8,536 nucleotides of DNA, from assembly GCA_021799965.1 (NCBI GenBank), contig JAJYZL010000018.1, forward strand, positions 1-8,536, written 5' to 3'. The stretch's first letter is position 1; every line of letters begins with the position of its first letter. A program made the translations under genes and the position numbers. Below the pieces are notes generated by a model. That model had not been told where the DNA came from and did no database searches. It was given only the letters and a program-made list of their open reading frames with translations. This DNA is from a bacterium. Its GTDB lineage: Bacteria; Patescibacteriota; Minisyncoccia; UBA6257; 02-FULL-45-10c. Positions 1 through 6,505 of the stretch are shown here, in pieces.

Positions 1-824
1 ATAAATACCATCCGGATAAACCGGGAGGAGATGAAAATAAATTCAAGGAAATAAATGAGGCTTACCAGGTTTTATCGAATCCTGAAAAACGCAAACAATT
101 CGACCAGTTCGGCGATGCTTTCAGTAATATGAACGGAGGTGGATTTAACTACGGCGGCGGACAAAATCCGTTCGGCGGATTTGGATTTGATTTTGGTGGA
201 TTCGGCGGAAGCAATGCGGGCGGAAATTTTGATTTTGGAGAATTCGGAGATCTCGGCGATATTCTGGAAACCATGTTCACGGGAAGAAGAACGAGACGTC
301 CAAGAAAAGGCGCTAGCTTGGAATTCATTCAAGAAATATCCCTTGAAGAAGCTTTCCGGGGAACCGATAAAAAAATAAGCTATCATATATCTTCGGGAAA
401 AAAAGATGTTAATTTCCATATTGCGCCGGGAATGAATGACGGGCAGATGATTAAAGTATCCGGTGCCGGAGAAATCGGAGAAAAAGGAGCCGAGTCGGGA
501 GATCTGTATATCAGGATAAAGATCACTCCCCATTCCACATTCCGCAGATCCGGTAATGATCTTTTAATAAAAAAAGAAGTTTCTCTCACCGATATATTAC
601 TTAACAAAAAAATAGAAGTTCCGGTTATTTCCGGCGGAAAAATAAACATAGAGATACCAAGCGGATTTTCTCTTCAGGAAAGACTTATAATACCCGGCGA
701 AGGCATGCCCAAACTAGAAGGCAGAGGCCGCGGAAATTTATTGATAGAATTCGTTACGAAAACTCCTAAAAAATTAAGTTCAAAAGCCAAAAAGATTCTG
801 GAAGATCTGGAAAAAGAACTGTAA
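1..824 (+). CDS. dnaJ: DnaJ/Hsp40 co-chaperone, class B (no zinc finger), 5' partial
   Basis: J-domain co-chaperone that would stimulate the ATPase of DnaK and deliver unfolded clients in the cytoplasm. The window opens inside the J domain; the first complete codon is at position 3, and 273 residues are visible, with roughly 30 N-terminal residues missing. Visible residues 3-5 are the HPD triad that contacts DnaK, followed by the J-domain helix ending in KRKQFDQFG (29-37). Residues 43-92 are a Gly/Phe-rich linker. The C-terminal substrate-binding domains start near residue 101, with ISLEEAF and later IAPGMNDGQ, typical of the family. The four CxxCxGxG repeats of class A DnaJ are absent: the chain runs directly from the first strand into the second half of the domain, so the architecture is CbpA-like. 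It may therefore not be the sole DnaJ of the genome. The next gene begins 9 bases after the stop and is probably co-transcribed. Confidence 0.93.
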   Translation, partial: KYHPDKPGGDENKFKEINEAYQVLSNPEKRKQFDQFGDAFSNMNGGGFNYGGGQNPFGGFGFDFGGFGGSNAGGNFDFGEFGDLGDILETMFTGRRTRRPRKGASLEFIQEISLEEAFRGTDKKISYHISSGKKDVNFHIAPGMNDGQMIKVSGAGEIGEKGAESGDLYIRIKITPHSTFRRSGNDLLIKKEVSLTDILLNKKIEVPVISGGKINIEIPSGFSLQERLIIPGEGMPKLEGRGRGNLLIEFVTKTPKKLSSKAKKILEDLEKEL

Positions 825-833
825 AATAAAGTT

Positions 834-1454
834 ATGAAGATAAGGAAATTGCATTTTTATTCAATAATAGCAATTATCGGCGTGATCGCGATAATAATTT
901 GGTATCCCCGCCCACAATACGACAAAACTAAAGTTGTCGTGGCCTTCGGAGACAGTTTGACCAGCGGCTACTGCGTGGTGCCGCCACAAAGAGATTATGT
1001 TGTTTATCTTTCTAATTACACCAACATTTCCATTATCAATGCCGGAAAAAAGGGCGACAATACTTCAGATGCACTAATAAGGCTGCAAAGCGATGTCTTA
1101 GATAAAAAGCCAAGCATAGTTATTGTATTTTTGGGAGGCAATGATTTCTTTGAAGGCTATTCCAGCGATGTAATCACGGAAAATCTTACGGCAATCGTAG
1201 AAGCCATACAAAAAACCGGCGCGAAAGTCATTTTAGTCGGCGGAGATTCTCAAGTCGCATCAAGCTATGAAAATGCAGAGCAAAGCGTAGCTACAAAAGA
1301 AAAAGTATTTGCTTTTATTCCAAGCGTGCTAAACGGAATTTTGTTCAGAAAGGATCTTATGTGCGCAGACGGATTACATCCGAACGAAAAAGGACATGAA
1401 GTAATTGCCCAAAAAATTCTCCCGGCCCTGCAAAGAGCTTTAAGCGAAAAATAA
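834..1454 (+). CDS. Membrane-anchored SGNH/GDSL-family hydrolase (TesA/arylesterase-like)
   Basis: Predicted serine esterase or lipase of the SGNH superfamily, 206 residues, the usual size for TesA-like enzymes. Residues 8-23 form one hydrophobic helix after a basic N-terminus (KIRK), with no lipobox cysteine, so the enzyme is probably tethered with its catalytic domain outside the membrane. All four SGNH blocks are visible: FGDSLTSGY with nucleophile Ser41, Gly74 in NAGKKGDNT, Asn103 in GGND, and Asp179/His182 in DGLHP. The FRKDLMCADGLHPNEKGH stretch resembles the TesA end of the fold. The natural substrate (lysophospholipid, acyl-CoA, or acetylated sugar) cannot be read from the sequence. 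It starts 9 bases after the dnaJ-like stop, with no Shine-Dalgarno motif, and converges on the antiporter gene 16 bases downstream. Cys47 and Cys177 lie immediately beside catalytic blocks. Confidence 0.88.
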   Translation: MKIRKLHFYSIIAIIGVIAIIIWYPRPQYDKTKVVVAFGDSLTSGYCVVPPQRDYVVYLSNYTNISIINAGKKGDNTSDALIRLQSDVLDKKPSIVIVFLGGNDFFEGYSSDVITENLTAIVEAIQKTGAKVILVGGDSQVASSYENAEQSVATKEKVFAFIPSVLNGILFRKDLMCADGLHPNEKGHEVIAQKILPALQRALSEK

Positions 1455-1470
1455 AAAAATCTAAGTTCTT

Positions 1471-2517
1471 TTACGGATGGAAGAAAAAAGCCACGGCCAT
1501 AATCGCATAAGCCATCAAAAGCTGCATGCCCTCAAACCAATTGCTTTCACCGTCACCAACCACTAAATTAACTATTAATATTGAAAGTATGATGGCGATT
1601 AATTCAAATGCGTTAAACACCAAGCTCATTTGAGTTTTAAAAAACAAGCTCACTAAGACCAAAAACGGGGCTACAAACATAGCGATTTGAGTGGCCGATC
1701 CGATAGAAACCTGTAAAGACAAATCCATCCTGTTTTTTCTGGCCGTAATAATTGCCGAAGCATGCTCGGCGGCATTGCCGATAATCGCGATGAAAATAAC
1801 ACCTATAAAAAGCTCTGTCCAGCCGAAACTGGCAACAACCGGCTCAATCGAACCAACCAATATCTCGCTCATCCACGCAACCGCCAATGTGGCTAAAAGT
1901 AAAATAGAAATGCTTTTTGTTTTGCTCCACTTTGCTTCATACTCTCCGACATCTTCTGTATATAAATGTTTGTGAGTATATAGAGAAAAAAATAAACTGG
2001 CAGCGTAAACCACGAGCATAAAGATTGAAACGAAAACGCTAAGCTCATCAATTATTTTAACGCCAACATCAGGAGCTGTCTGTAAAAATATAGCCGGCAC
2101 AACCAGAGCAATCACAGCCAAAAGCAATGTCGAGCTTGCCACTAAAGATCCGGTGCGATTAAACTCCTGTTTTTTATAATTCCGCCCGCCTACGAGCATC
2201 GCCGTGCCCGTTACTAATAATAAATTGCCAATAATAGATCCGGTTATTGAAGCTTTGACAACTTCAACTAATCCAGCTCTGATCGCAAAAATACCTATTA
2301 AAAGCTCCGTAGAATTACCAAATGTCGCATTTAAAAATCCTCCCCAAGCGGGTCCGATATGCACGGATAATTCCTCAGTTGCCTCCCCTATATATTTAGC
2401 TAAGGGAATAATAGCCAAAGATGCGAGAAAAAAAACCGCCAAGGAAGATAGATGTAAATACTCCGCAATTAATGTAACCGGTATAAAAATCAATAATCCT
2501 ATAAATATTTTGTTCAT
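1471..2517 (-). CDS. Ca2+/H+ antiporter of the CaCA superfamily (CAX type)
   Basis: Integral membrane cation/proton exchanger that probably exports Ca2+ using the proton gradient. It is 348 residues of almost continuous hydrophobic helices, about 11. The two inverted halves each carry a signature alpha repeat: first GGFLNATFGNSTE (residues 59-71, with acidic Glu71) followed by GSIIGN (93-98); second IGNAAEHASAI (246-256, with Glu251) followed by SIGSATQ (271-277). A hydrophilic acidic linker (THKHLYTEDVGEYEAKW, 181-197) separates the halves, as in CAX proteins. I chose the ATG at 2517 because the reading frame stays open 50 codons further upstream only by running through the tRNA-Lys gene, and the family begins with the first membrane helix, MNKIFIGLLIF. 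No Shine-Dalgarno sequence precedes this ATG. The gene lies 66 bases after the tRNA with no terminator visible between them. Ion specificity is inferred from the family. Confidence 0.92.
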   Translation of the reverse strand: MNKIFIGLLIFIPVTLIAEYLHLSSLAVFFLASLAIIPLAKYIGEATEELSVHIGPAWGGFLNATFGNSTELLIGIFAIRAGLVEVVKASITGSIIGNLLLVTGTAMLVGGRNYKKQEFNRTGSLVASSTLLLAVIALVVPAIFLQTAPDVGVKIIDELSVFVSIFMLVVYAASLFFSLYTHKHLYTEDVGEYEAKWSKTKSISILLLATLAVAWMSEILVGSIEPVVASFGWTELFIGVIFIAIIGNAAEHASAIITARKNRMDLSLQVSIGSATQIAMFVAPFLVLVSLFFKTQMSLVFNAFELIAIILSILIVNLVVGDGESNWFEGMQLLMAYAIMAVAFFFHP

Positions 2518-2583
2518 TATTTTATTTGCAATTGGCGGCGAATTTAAAAATAAAAGAAGGAGATTCAGTAATTTCGCGCATTG

Positions 2584-2654
2584 TGCCCCCACATGGAATC
2601 GGACCATGGTCAACTGCTTAAAAGGCAGCTGCTTTACCATTAAGCTATGGGGGC
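2584..2654 (-). tRNA. tRNA-Lys (anticodon UUU)
   Basis: A full cloverleaf can be folded on the minus strand, 71 nt. The acceptor stem is GCCCCCA paired with TGGGGGC (7 of 7) and the discriminator is A. The D arm is GCTT-AATGGTA-AAGC with G18G19 present. The anticodon stem GCTGC/GCAGT closes a 7-base loop, CTTTTAA, giving anticodon TTT. The variable loop is only 4 bases (TGAC). The T arm is CATGG-TCCGATT-CCATG. The 3' CCA is not encoded (A is followed by CAA), so a CCA-adding enzyme is required. Oddities are C at position 55 of the T loop, where almost all tRNAs have U (pseudouridine), and a predicted A15-C48 instead of a standard Levitt pair. The antiporter gene follows on the same strand, and a good promoter lies about 30 bases upstream. 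Confidence 0.95.
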
Positions 2655-2690
2655 TTAATACTCGCAAGTTATCATGGCAACAGTCTAATT

Positions 2691-2719
2691 ATTTTAGATT
2701 AAAAAAACAAATTAATCAA
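2691..2719 (-). promoter_or_regulatory. Probable sigma70-type promoter of tRNA-Lys and the antiporter gene
   Basis: Read on the minus strand, TTGATT (2719-2714) is separated by exactly 17 bases from TAAAAT (2696-2691). These match the -35 TTGACA at four of six and the -10 TATAAT at five of six positions. Transcription would start near 2684, giving a leader of about 30 bases before the tRNA. The -35 element sits only 11 bases from the opposing -10 of the rightward unit. Confidence 0.6.
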
Positions 2720-2727
2720 TATTTTTA

Positions 2728-2736
2728 TGATATAAT
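2728..2736 (+). promoter_or_regulatory. Extended -10 promoter of the corA-cysS-dnaB-recR unit
   Basis: TGATATAAT contains a perfect TATAAT (2731-2736) with the extended -10 TG one base upstream. No good -35 is present at 16-18 bases (the region near 2708-2713 reads CAAATT), consistent with an extended -10 promoter that does not need one. The predicted start near 2743 leaves an untranslated leader of only about 20 AT-rich bases before the ATG at 2764, with no Shine-Dalgarno motif. Confidence 0.6.
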
Positions 2737-2763
2737 TACTATATAAAATTAAATGTTTATCTA

Positions 2764-3669
2764 ATGAAAATCATTAAAAACAAAGCGATCTCCTGGATAG
2801 ATATCTCCAAGCCAACCAAACAAGATATAGAATTTGTAGCCAAGCAGCATAAATTCCATCCGATCGTTCTCGATGAGCTCCTGCACGCCTCTACCAGATC
2901 TCGCGTAGAAGCGCACGATCAGTATCTATACCTGACCTATCACCTTCCCGTTTACGATCCATTCCTGAAAACTTCCAGAAAAGCCGAAATAGATTTTCTT
3001 ATAACAAAAAATAAAGTTATAACCGTGCACTACGAAGAATTGGAGCCTATAAATAATTTCATAAGAAACGCCACAAACAATCCCCACTTCAGAGAAACTT
3101 CAATGGATAATACCGGAAAATTGGTTTACACGCTTATAGAAGAAATAATCAATTTTTCAATGAGACAATTGCGGCACATTGAGGAAAACGTAACCGGACT
3201 AACGCAAGAATTATTCAGCGGAAAAGAAAACACAATGCTCAGAAAAATATCCTATGTTAAACGCGATCTTTTAGACTACAGAATAATAAGCCGTCCCCAG
3301 GAAATACTTCTTAACTCCCTCAGAATTGCCGGAGTCAGGTTTTGGGGAGAAGAAATGTCGGTTTATTTTTCCGACCTCGCCGGAGATCATCTCAAAGTAA
3401 TACAGCATCTGGAAAATTATCAGGAAACTGTTGAATCTCTTGAAGAAACCAACGCCCAACTTCTTAACGCCAAAACCAACGCAGTGATGCAGCGTTTTAC
3501 GGTGCTCGCGGCGCTTACCTTCCCGCTTATATTAACCACGTCCATATTCCAAACCGGCGTAATAGACAAATTTGACGCCAGTCCTAAAATCTTCATTATC
3601 GCCTTCACGGCAACTCTTTTTGTAACCGTTATCCTGGTTATTTTGGCAAGAAAGAAAAAATGGCTATAA
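2764..3669 (+). CDS. corA: CorA-family divalent-cation transporter-like protein lacking the GMN motif
   Basis: Member of the CorA Mg2+/Co2+ channel superfamily by architecture, 301 residues. It has a long cytoplasmic alpha/beta domain (EIDFLITKNKVITVHYEEL near 75-93), a helical stalk rich in charged residues (about 117-243), and two C-terminal membrane helices (about 245-262 and 276-295) ending in a basic tail, ARKKKWL. In CorA the first helix ends with a Gly-Met-Asn selectivity motif. Here the equivalent place reads FPLILTTSIFQTGVIDKF, so GMN appears replaced by QTG (263-265). Mg2+ transport should therefore not be assumed: it may be a diverged channel with another ion preference or an impaired one. 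It is the first gene after the extended -10 promoter, and its last 10 bases overlap the start of cysS, implying translational coupling. Family assignment is strong; substrate is uncertain. Confidence 0.85.
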   Translation: MKIIKNKAISWIDISKPTKQDIEFVAKQHKFHPIVLDELLHASTRSRVEAHDQYLYLTYHLPVYDPFLKTSRKAEIDFLITKNKVITVHYEELEPINNFIRNATNNPHFRETSMDNTGKLVYTLIEEIINFSMRQLRHIEENVTGLTQELFSGKENTMLRKISYVKRDLLDYRIISRPQEILLNSLRIAGVRFWGEEMSVYFSDLAGDHLKVIQHLENYQETVESLEETNAQLLNAKTNAVMQRFTVLAALTFPLILTTSIFQTGVIDKFDASPKIFIIAFTATLFVTVILVILARKKKWL

Positions 3670-5105
3670 AAATATACGACTCCCTGACCGGAGAAAAACA
3701 GGATCTTCCAAATAGCCGGCCGATACGGCTATTTGTTTGCGGTCCGACAGTTTACGACTATCCCCACATCGGTCACGCCCGAACCTACATTTCCTTTGAT
3801 ACGTTCAATCGTTATCTGCACTCTCAAAAAATAAAGACATCGTATCTGCAAAATATAACCGATGTAGATAACAAAATTATCGATAGAGCCAAAGAGCAAA
3901 ACATTTCACCCATCAAGCTCGCCAGAAAATTTGAGAAAGAATATCACGACGCCGAAAAACTATTGCAAATAAAATCCGTTAAATATGCCAGGGCCACAGA
4001 GCATATTCCCGAAATCATTAAGCAGATCCAAACCCTTATCCGAAAAGGACATGCTTATAAAATAGATAATGACGGATACTATTTTGACGTCTCCACTTTT
4101 CCCGAATATGGAAAATTGTCCAAGAGGACGGCGCTTCAGGCCGAAGATGCCACTTCCAGAATCGATGAAGGTACAAACAAAAGAAACAAAGCCGACTTTG
4201 TGCTTTGGAAATTTCCAGACAATAAAAATATTGCCGAGCCAAAAAATATATTTTCGCGGATAATTAAAAAAATAACTTTTAAGATTGTAGACGGCGAACC
4301 GCTTTGGCACACGTCCCTTGGCTGGGGCCGGCCCGGATGGCACATAGAAGACACAGCCATCACCGAACATTATTTCGGACCGCAATACGATATTCACGGC
4401 GGAGCCGTTGAATTAAAATTTCCGCACCATGAAGCCGAAATAACCCAGCAAGAAGCGGCGTCCGGAAAAAAGCCTTTGGTAAAAATATGGATGCATACCG
4501 GCGTTCTTTTCGTGGACGGCAAAAAAATGTCCAAGTCCTTGAAAAATTTTATAAGAATAGACGACTTTATAAAAAAATACTCATCTGAAACATTGCGGCT
4601 GCTGATAAACTTGCACCATTATCGCTCCCCCATCAATTACACCGAAGAGTCTGCGTGGCAGGTCAATAACACATTAAAACGATTGCGCCGAATGATCGCG
4701 GCTCTTTCTTTTATAAAGTTAAAAGGCCCCATAAGCAATGACGTGAAGACAATGCTGGAAAATACCGAAAAATCTTTCCAAGAAATAATGGCGGATGATT
4801 TCAACACTCCGAAAGCACTCGCTTCAATATTTGAACTGCTAAATATAATAGAGCCCAAGATCTGGAAATTAAATAAAAATGAAGCTCTGGCCATTAAAAA
4901 ACTCCTGATCGATAAGATGGTAATTTTCCTTGGAACTGGCCTTAAAACAGCCAAAATTCCGCAAAATATAGCCAAATTAGCCCGAGAAAGAGAGTTATTA
5001 AGAAAGAGTAAACAGTTTATTCAATCAGACCTCTTGAGAAAGAAAATAGAAGAGGTAGGATATATTGTAGAGGACACGCCGATGGGTCCGCTAATAACAA
5101 AATAA
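3660..5105 (+). CDS. cysS: Cysteinyl-tRNA synthetase
   Basis: Class I aminoacyl-tRNA synthetase that charges tRNA-Cys with cysteine. It has 481 residues, slightly longer than typical bacterial CysRS. The HIGH motif is at 36-39 (YPHIGHARTY) and KMSKS at 289-293 (GKKMSKSLKNF). Zinc-site residues recognisable by alignment to the E. coli enzyme are Cys27 (FVCGPTVYDY) and His256/Glu260 (FPHHEAE), but the fourth ligand, Cys209 in the E. coli WHIECSA motif, is Asp231 here (WHIEDTA). Between VLWK (181-184) and GEPLW (212-216) there are about 23 more residues than usual, rich in Lys and Ile. The helical DALR-type domain follows with DDFNTPKALA (379-388), and the C-terminus ends in VEDTPMGPLITK, as expected. 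The ATG at 3660 overlaps corA by 10 bases; dnaB starts 5 bases after the stop. The enzyme is probably functional, since the catalytic motifs are intact. Confidence 0.96.
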   Translation: MAIKIYDSLTGEKQDLPNSRPIRLFVCGPTVYDYPHIGHARTYISFDTFNRYLHSQKIKTSYLQNITDVDNKIIDRAKEQNISPIKLARKFEKEYHDAEKLLQIKSVKYARATEHIPEIIKQIQTLIRKGHAYKIDNDGYYFDVSTFPEYGKLSKRTALQAEDATSRIDEGTNKRNKADFVLWKFPDNKNIAEPKNIFSRIIKKITFKIVDGEPLWHTSLGWGRPGWHIEDTAITEHYFGPQYDIHGGAVELKFPHHEAEITQQEAASGKKPLVKIWMHTGVLFVDGKKMSKSLKNFIRIDDFIKKYSSETLRLLINLHHYRSPINYTEESAWQVNNTLKRLRRMIAALSFIKLKGPISNDVKTMLENTEKSFQEIMADDFNTPKALASIFELLNIIEPKIWKLNKNEALAIKKLLIDKMVIFLGTGLKTAKIPQNIAKLARERELLRKSKQFIQSDLLRKKIEEVGYIVEDTPMGPLITK

Positions 5106-5110
5106 ATAAA

Positions 5111-6457
5111 ATGCCTCCAAAAAAATTAAAATTACCGCCTCAAAATATTGAAGCGGAAGAATCCGTATTGGGCGCCTTAATGATAGATAAAAACGCCATA
5201 ATAAATGTGGCTGATATTTTAGCGCCGGAGGATTTTTATAAGCCCGCCCACGAAAAAATTTATGACGCCATCTTGGAGCTTTATAGAAAAACCCAGCCAA
5301 TAGATATTTTCACCGTTACTAATAAATTAAAAGATTCGGGGATACTAAAAGATCTCGGCGGAAGCGCTTATTTAACCAAATTAATTGAATCGGTTCCCAC
5401 CGCCGCGCATGTTGGCCATTACGCCCAGATAGTCAAAGAAAAAAAGATTCTTCGGGATCTGATAAATGCATCTGGAGACATTTCCGAAAAAGCCTTCGGC
5501 ACAGGAGAAGATCTGGGAGAAATGCTGGATGAAGTTGAAAAGAAAATTTTTTCCATTTCCCACAAATCAATTCCTCAAACATTCACCCGCATTGGCGAAG
5601 GACTAAAAAGCGGAGCGGACAGCCTTGAAAGACTCGGCAGTGAAGATGGCGGATTAAGAGGCATACCAACGGGATTCCAAGAATTAGATAATATGCTTTC
5701 CGGTTTTCAGCAATCCGATCTGGTTGTTTTGGGAGCCAGGCCGTCGCTTGGAAAAACTTCACTGGCTTTGGATATCGTAAGACACGTAGCCGTACACGCA
5801 AAGAAGCCGGTCGGAGTATTTTCTCTAGAAATGTCTAAGGAGCAAGTCGTTGACAGATTAATTTCTGCACAAGCGGGCGTGCCTTTGTGGGGTTTAAGAA
5901 CTGGCCGCTTAGGAGAAGAAGAAAAAGAAACGCTTTCCGATGCTTTGGATACATTATCGCAGACCCCTATTTTTATAGACGATACCCCGTCTCCAAATAT
6001 CCTGCAGATGAGATCTATGGCCAGAAGGCTTCAGGCGGAATTCGGCCTCAGCCTGTTAATTATTGACTATTTACAGCTTATTCAGCCGCGAACAAGCTCA
6101 GACAATGTTGTTCAGCAAATAACCGAGATATCAAGGGGTCTTAAGGGATTGGCCAGGGAGCTTAATGTGCCGGTGCTTGCCCTATCCCAGCTTTCCAGAG
6201 CCGTAGATCAAAGGGAAAACAAAAAGCCGCGTCTGTCAGACCTCAGAGAAAGCGGATCAATTGAACAAGACGCCGATGTGGTTATGTTTATTTATCGCAA
6301 AGATCGTGATAAATCCAATCCATCTCCGGAAGAAATCGGCCACGCCGAAATAATAGTTGCCAAACACAGAAATGGACCAACCGGTACGGTTAATTTAAGA
6401 TTTGATCAAGAAAGAGCCAGTTTCGTAAACATCGACAACTACCATTCCGAAAATTAA
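5111..6457 (+). CDS. dnaB: Replicative DNA helicase DnaB
   Basis: Hexameric 5'-3' helicase that unwinds DNA at the replication fork and recruits primase. The 448-residue length is normal for the family, and no intein interrupts it. The N-terminal domain starts at PPQNIEAEESVLGALM (9-24), the classic DnaB opening. A linker near 150-180 leads to the RecA-like ATPase domain with GIPTGFQELD (184-193), Walker A GARPSLGKTS (208-217, Lys215), the SLEM motif with probable catalytic Glu240, Walker B LLIIDYLQL (315-323, Asp319), ALSQLSR (357-363), DLRESGSIEQDAD (377-389), and KHRNGPTG (418-425) carrying the likely arginine finger. The gene begins 5 bases after cysS, with no Shine-Dalgarno motif, so it is probably translated from the shared transcript. 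No loader gene (dnaC/dnaI type) is in the window. Confidence 0.97.
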   Translation: MPPKKLKLPPQNIEAEESVLGALMIDKNAIINVADILAPEDFYKPAHEKIYDAILELYRKTQPIDIFTVTNKLKDSGILKDLGGSAYLTKLIESVPTAAHVGHYAQIVKEKKILRDLINASGDISEKAFGTGEDLGEMLDEVEKKIFSISHKSIPQTFTRIGEGLKSGADSLERLGSEDGGLRGIPTGFQELDNMLSGFQQSDLVVLGARPSLGKTSLALDIVRHVAVHAKKPVGVFSLEMSKEQVVDRLISAQAGVPLWGLRTGRLGEEEKETLSDALDTLSQTPIFIDDTPSPNILQMRSMARRLQAEFGLSLLIIDYLQLIQPRTSSDNVVQQITEISRGLKGLARELNVPVLALSQLSRAVDQRENKKPRLSDLRESGSIEQDADVVMFIYRKDRDKSNPSPEEIGHAEIIVAKHRNGPTGTVNLRFDQERASFVNIDNYHSEN

Positions 6458-6505
6458 AATTTTAATCCTTCCTTTCGCATTTTAATATCTACGTTTTATA
6501 TTTTT

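Noticed and set aside
129..280. Repeated GGCGGA/GGATTTGG units that look like a tandem repeat
   Set aside because: They encode the low-complexity Gly/Phe linker of the co-chaperone; the copies are irregular and explained by the protein.
72..533. Open frames of up to 153 codons antisense to, or out of frame with, the dnaJ-like gene
   Set aside because: They are shadows of a Gly/Phe-rich coding region whose true frame shows HPD and the DnaJ C-terminal motifs.
2518..2667. A 50-codon N-terminal extension of the Ca2+/H+ antiporter, reading from an ATG at 2667
   Set aside because: The extension is the tRNA-Lys gene read in frame plus its spacer. The family starts at the first membrane helix, so the ATG at 2517 is used.
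2204..2746. A 180-codon plus-strand open frame
   Set aside because: It lies antisense to the antiporter gene and the tRNA, has no recognisable domain, and follows the codon structure of the opposite strand.
3960..4397. A 145-codon minus-strand frame and several smaller ones inside cysS
   Set aside because: They are antisense to a well-supported CysRS frame and contain no recognisable domain.
5720..6400. An intein in dnaB, a common insertion target
   Set aside because: Walker A, Walker B and the arginine-finger motif follow each other at normal spacing, with no insertion.
6453..6466. A 14-base AT-only palindrome after dnaB, considered as a terminator or operator
   Set aside because: It has no GC pairs, the stem would be unstable, no T-run follows, and it is easily expected by chance in an AT-rich spacer.
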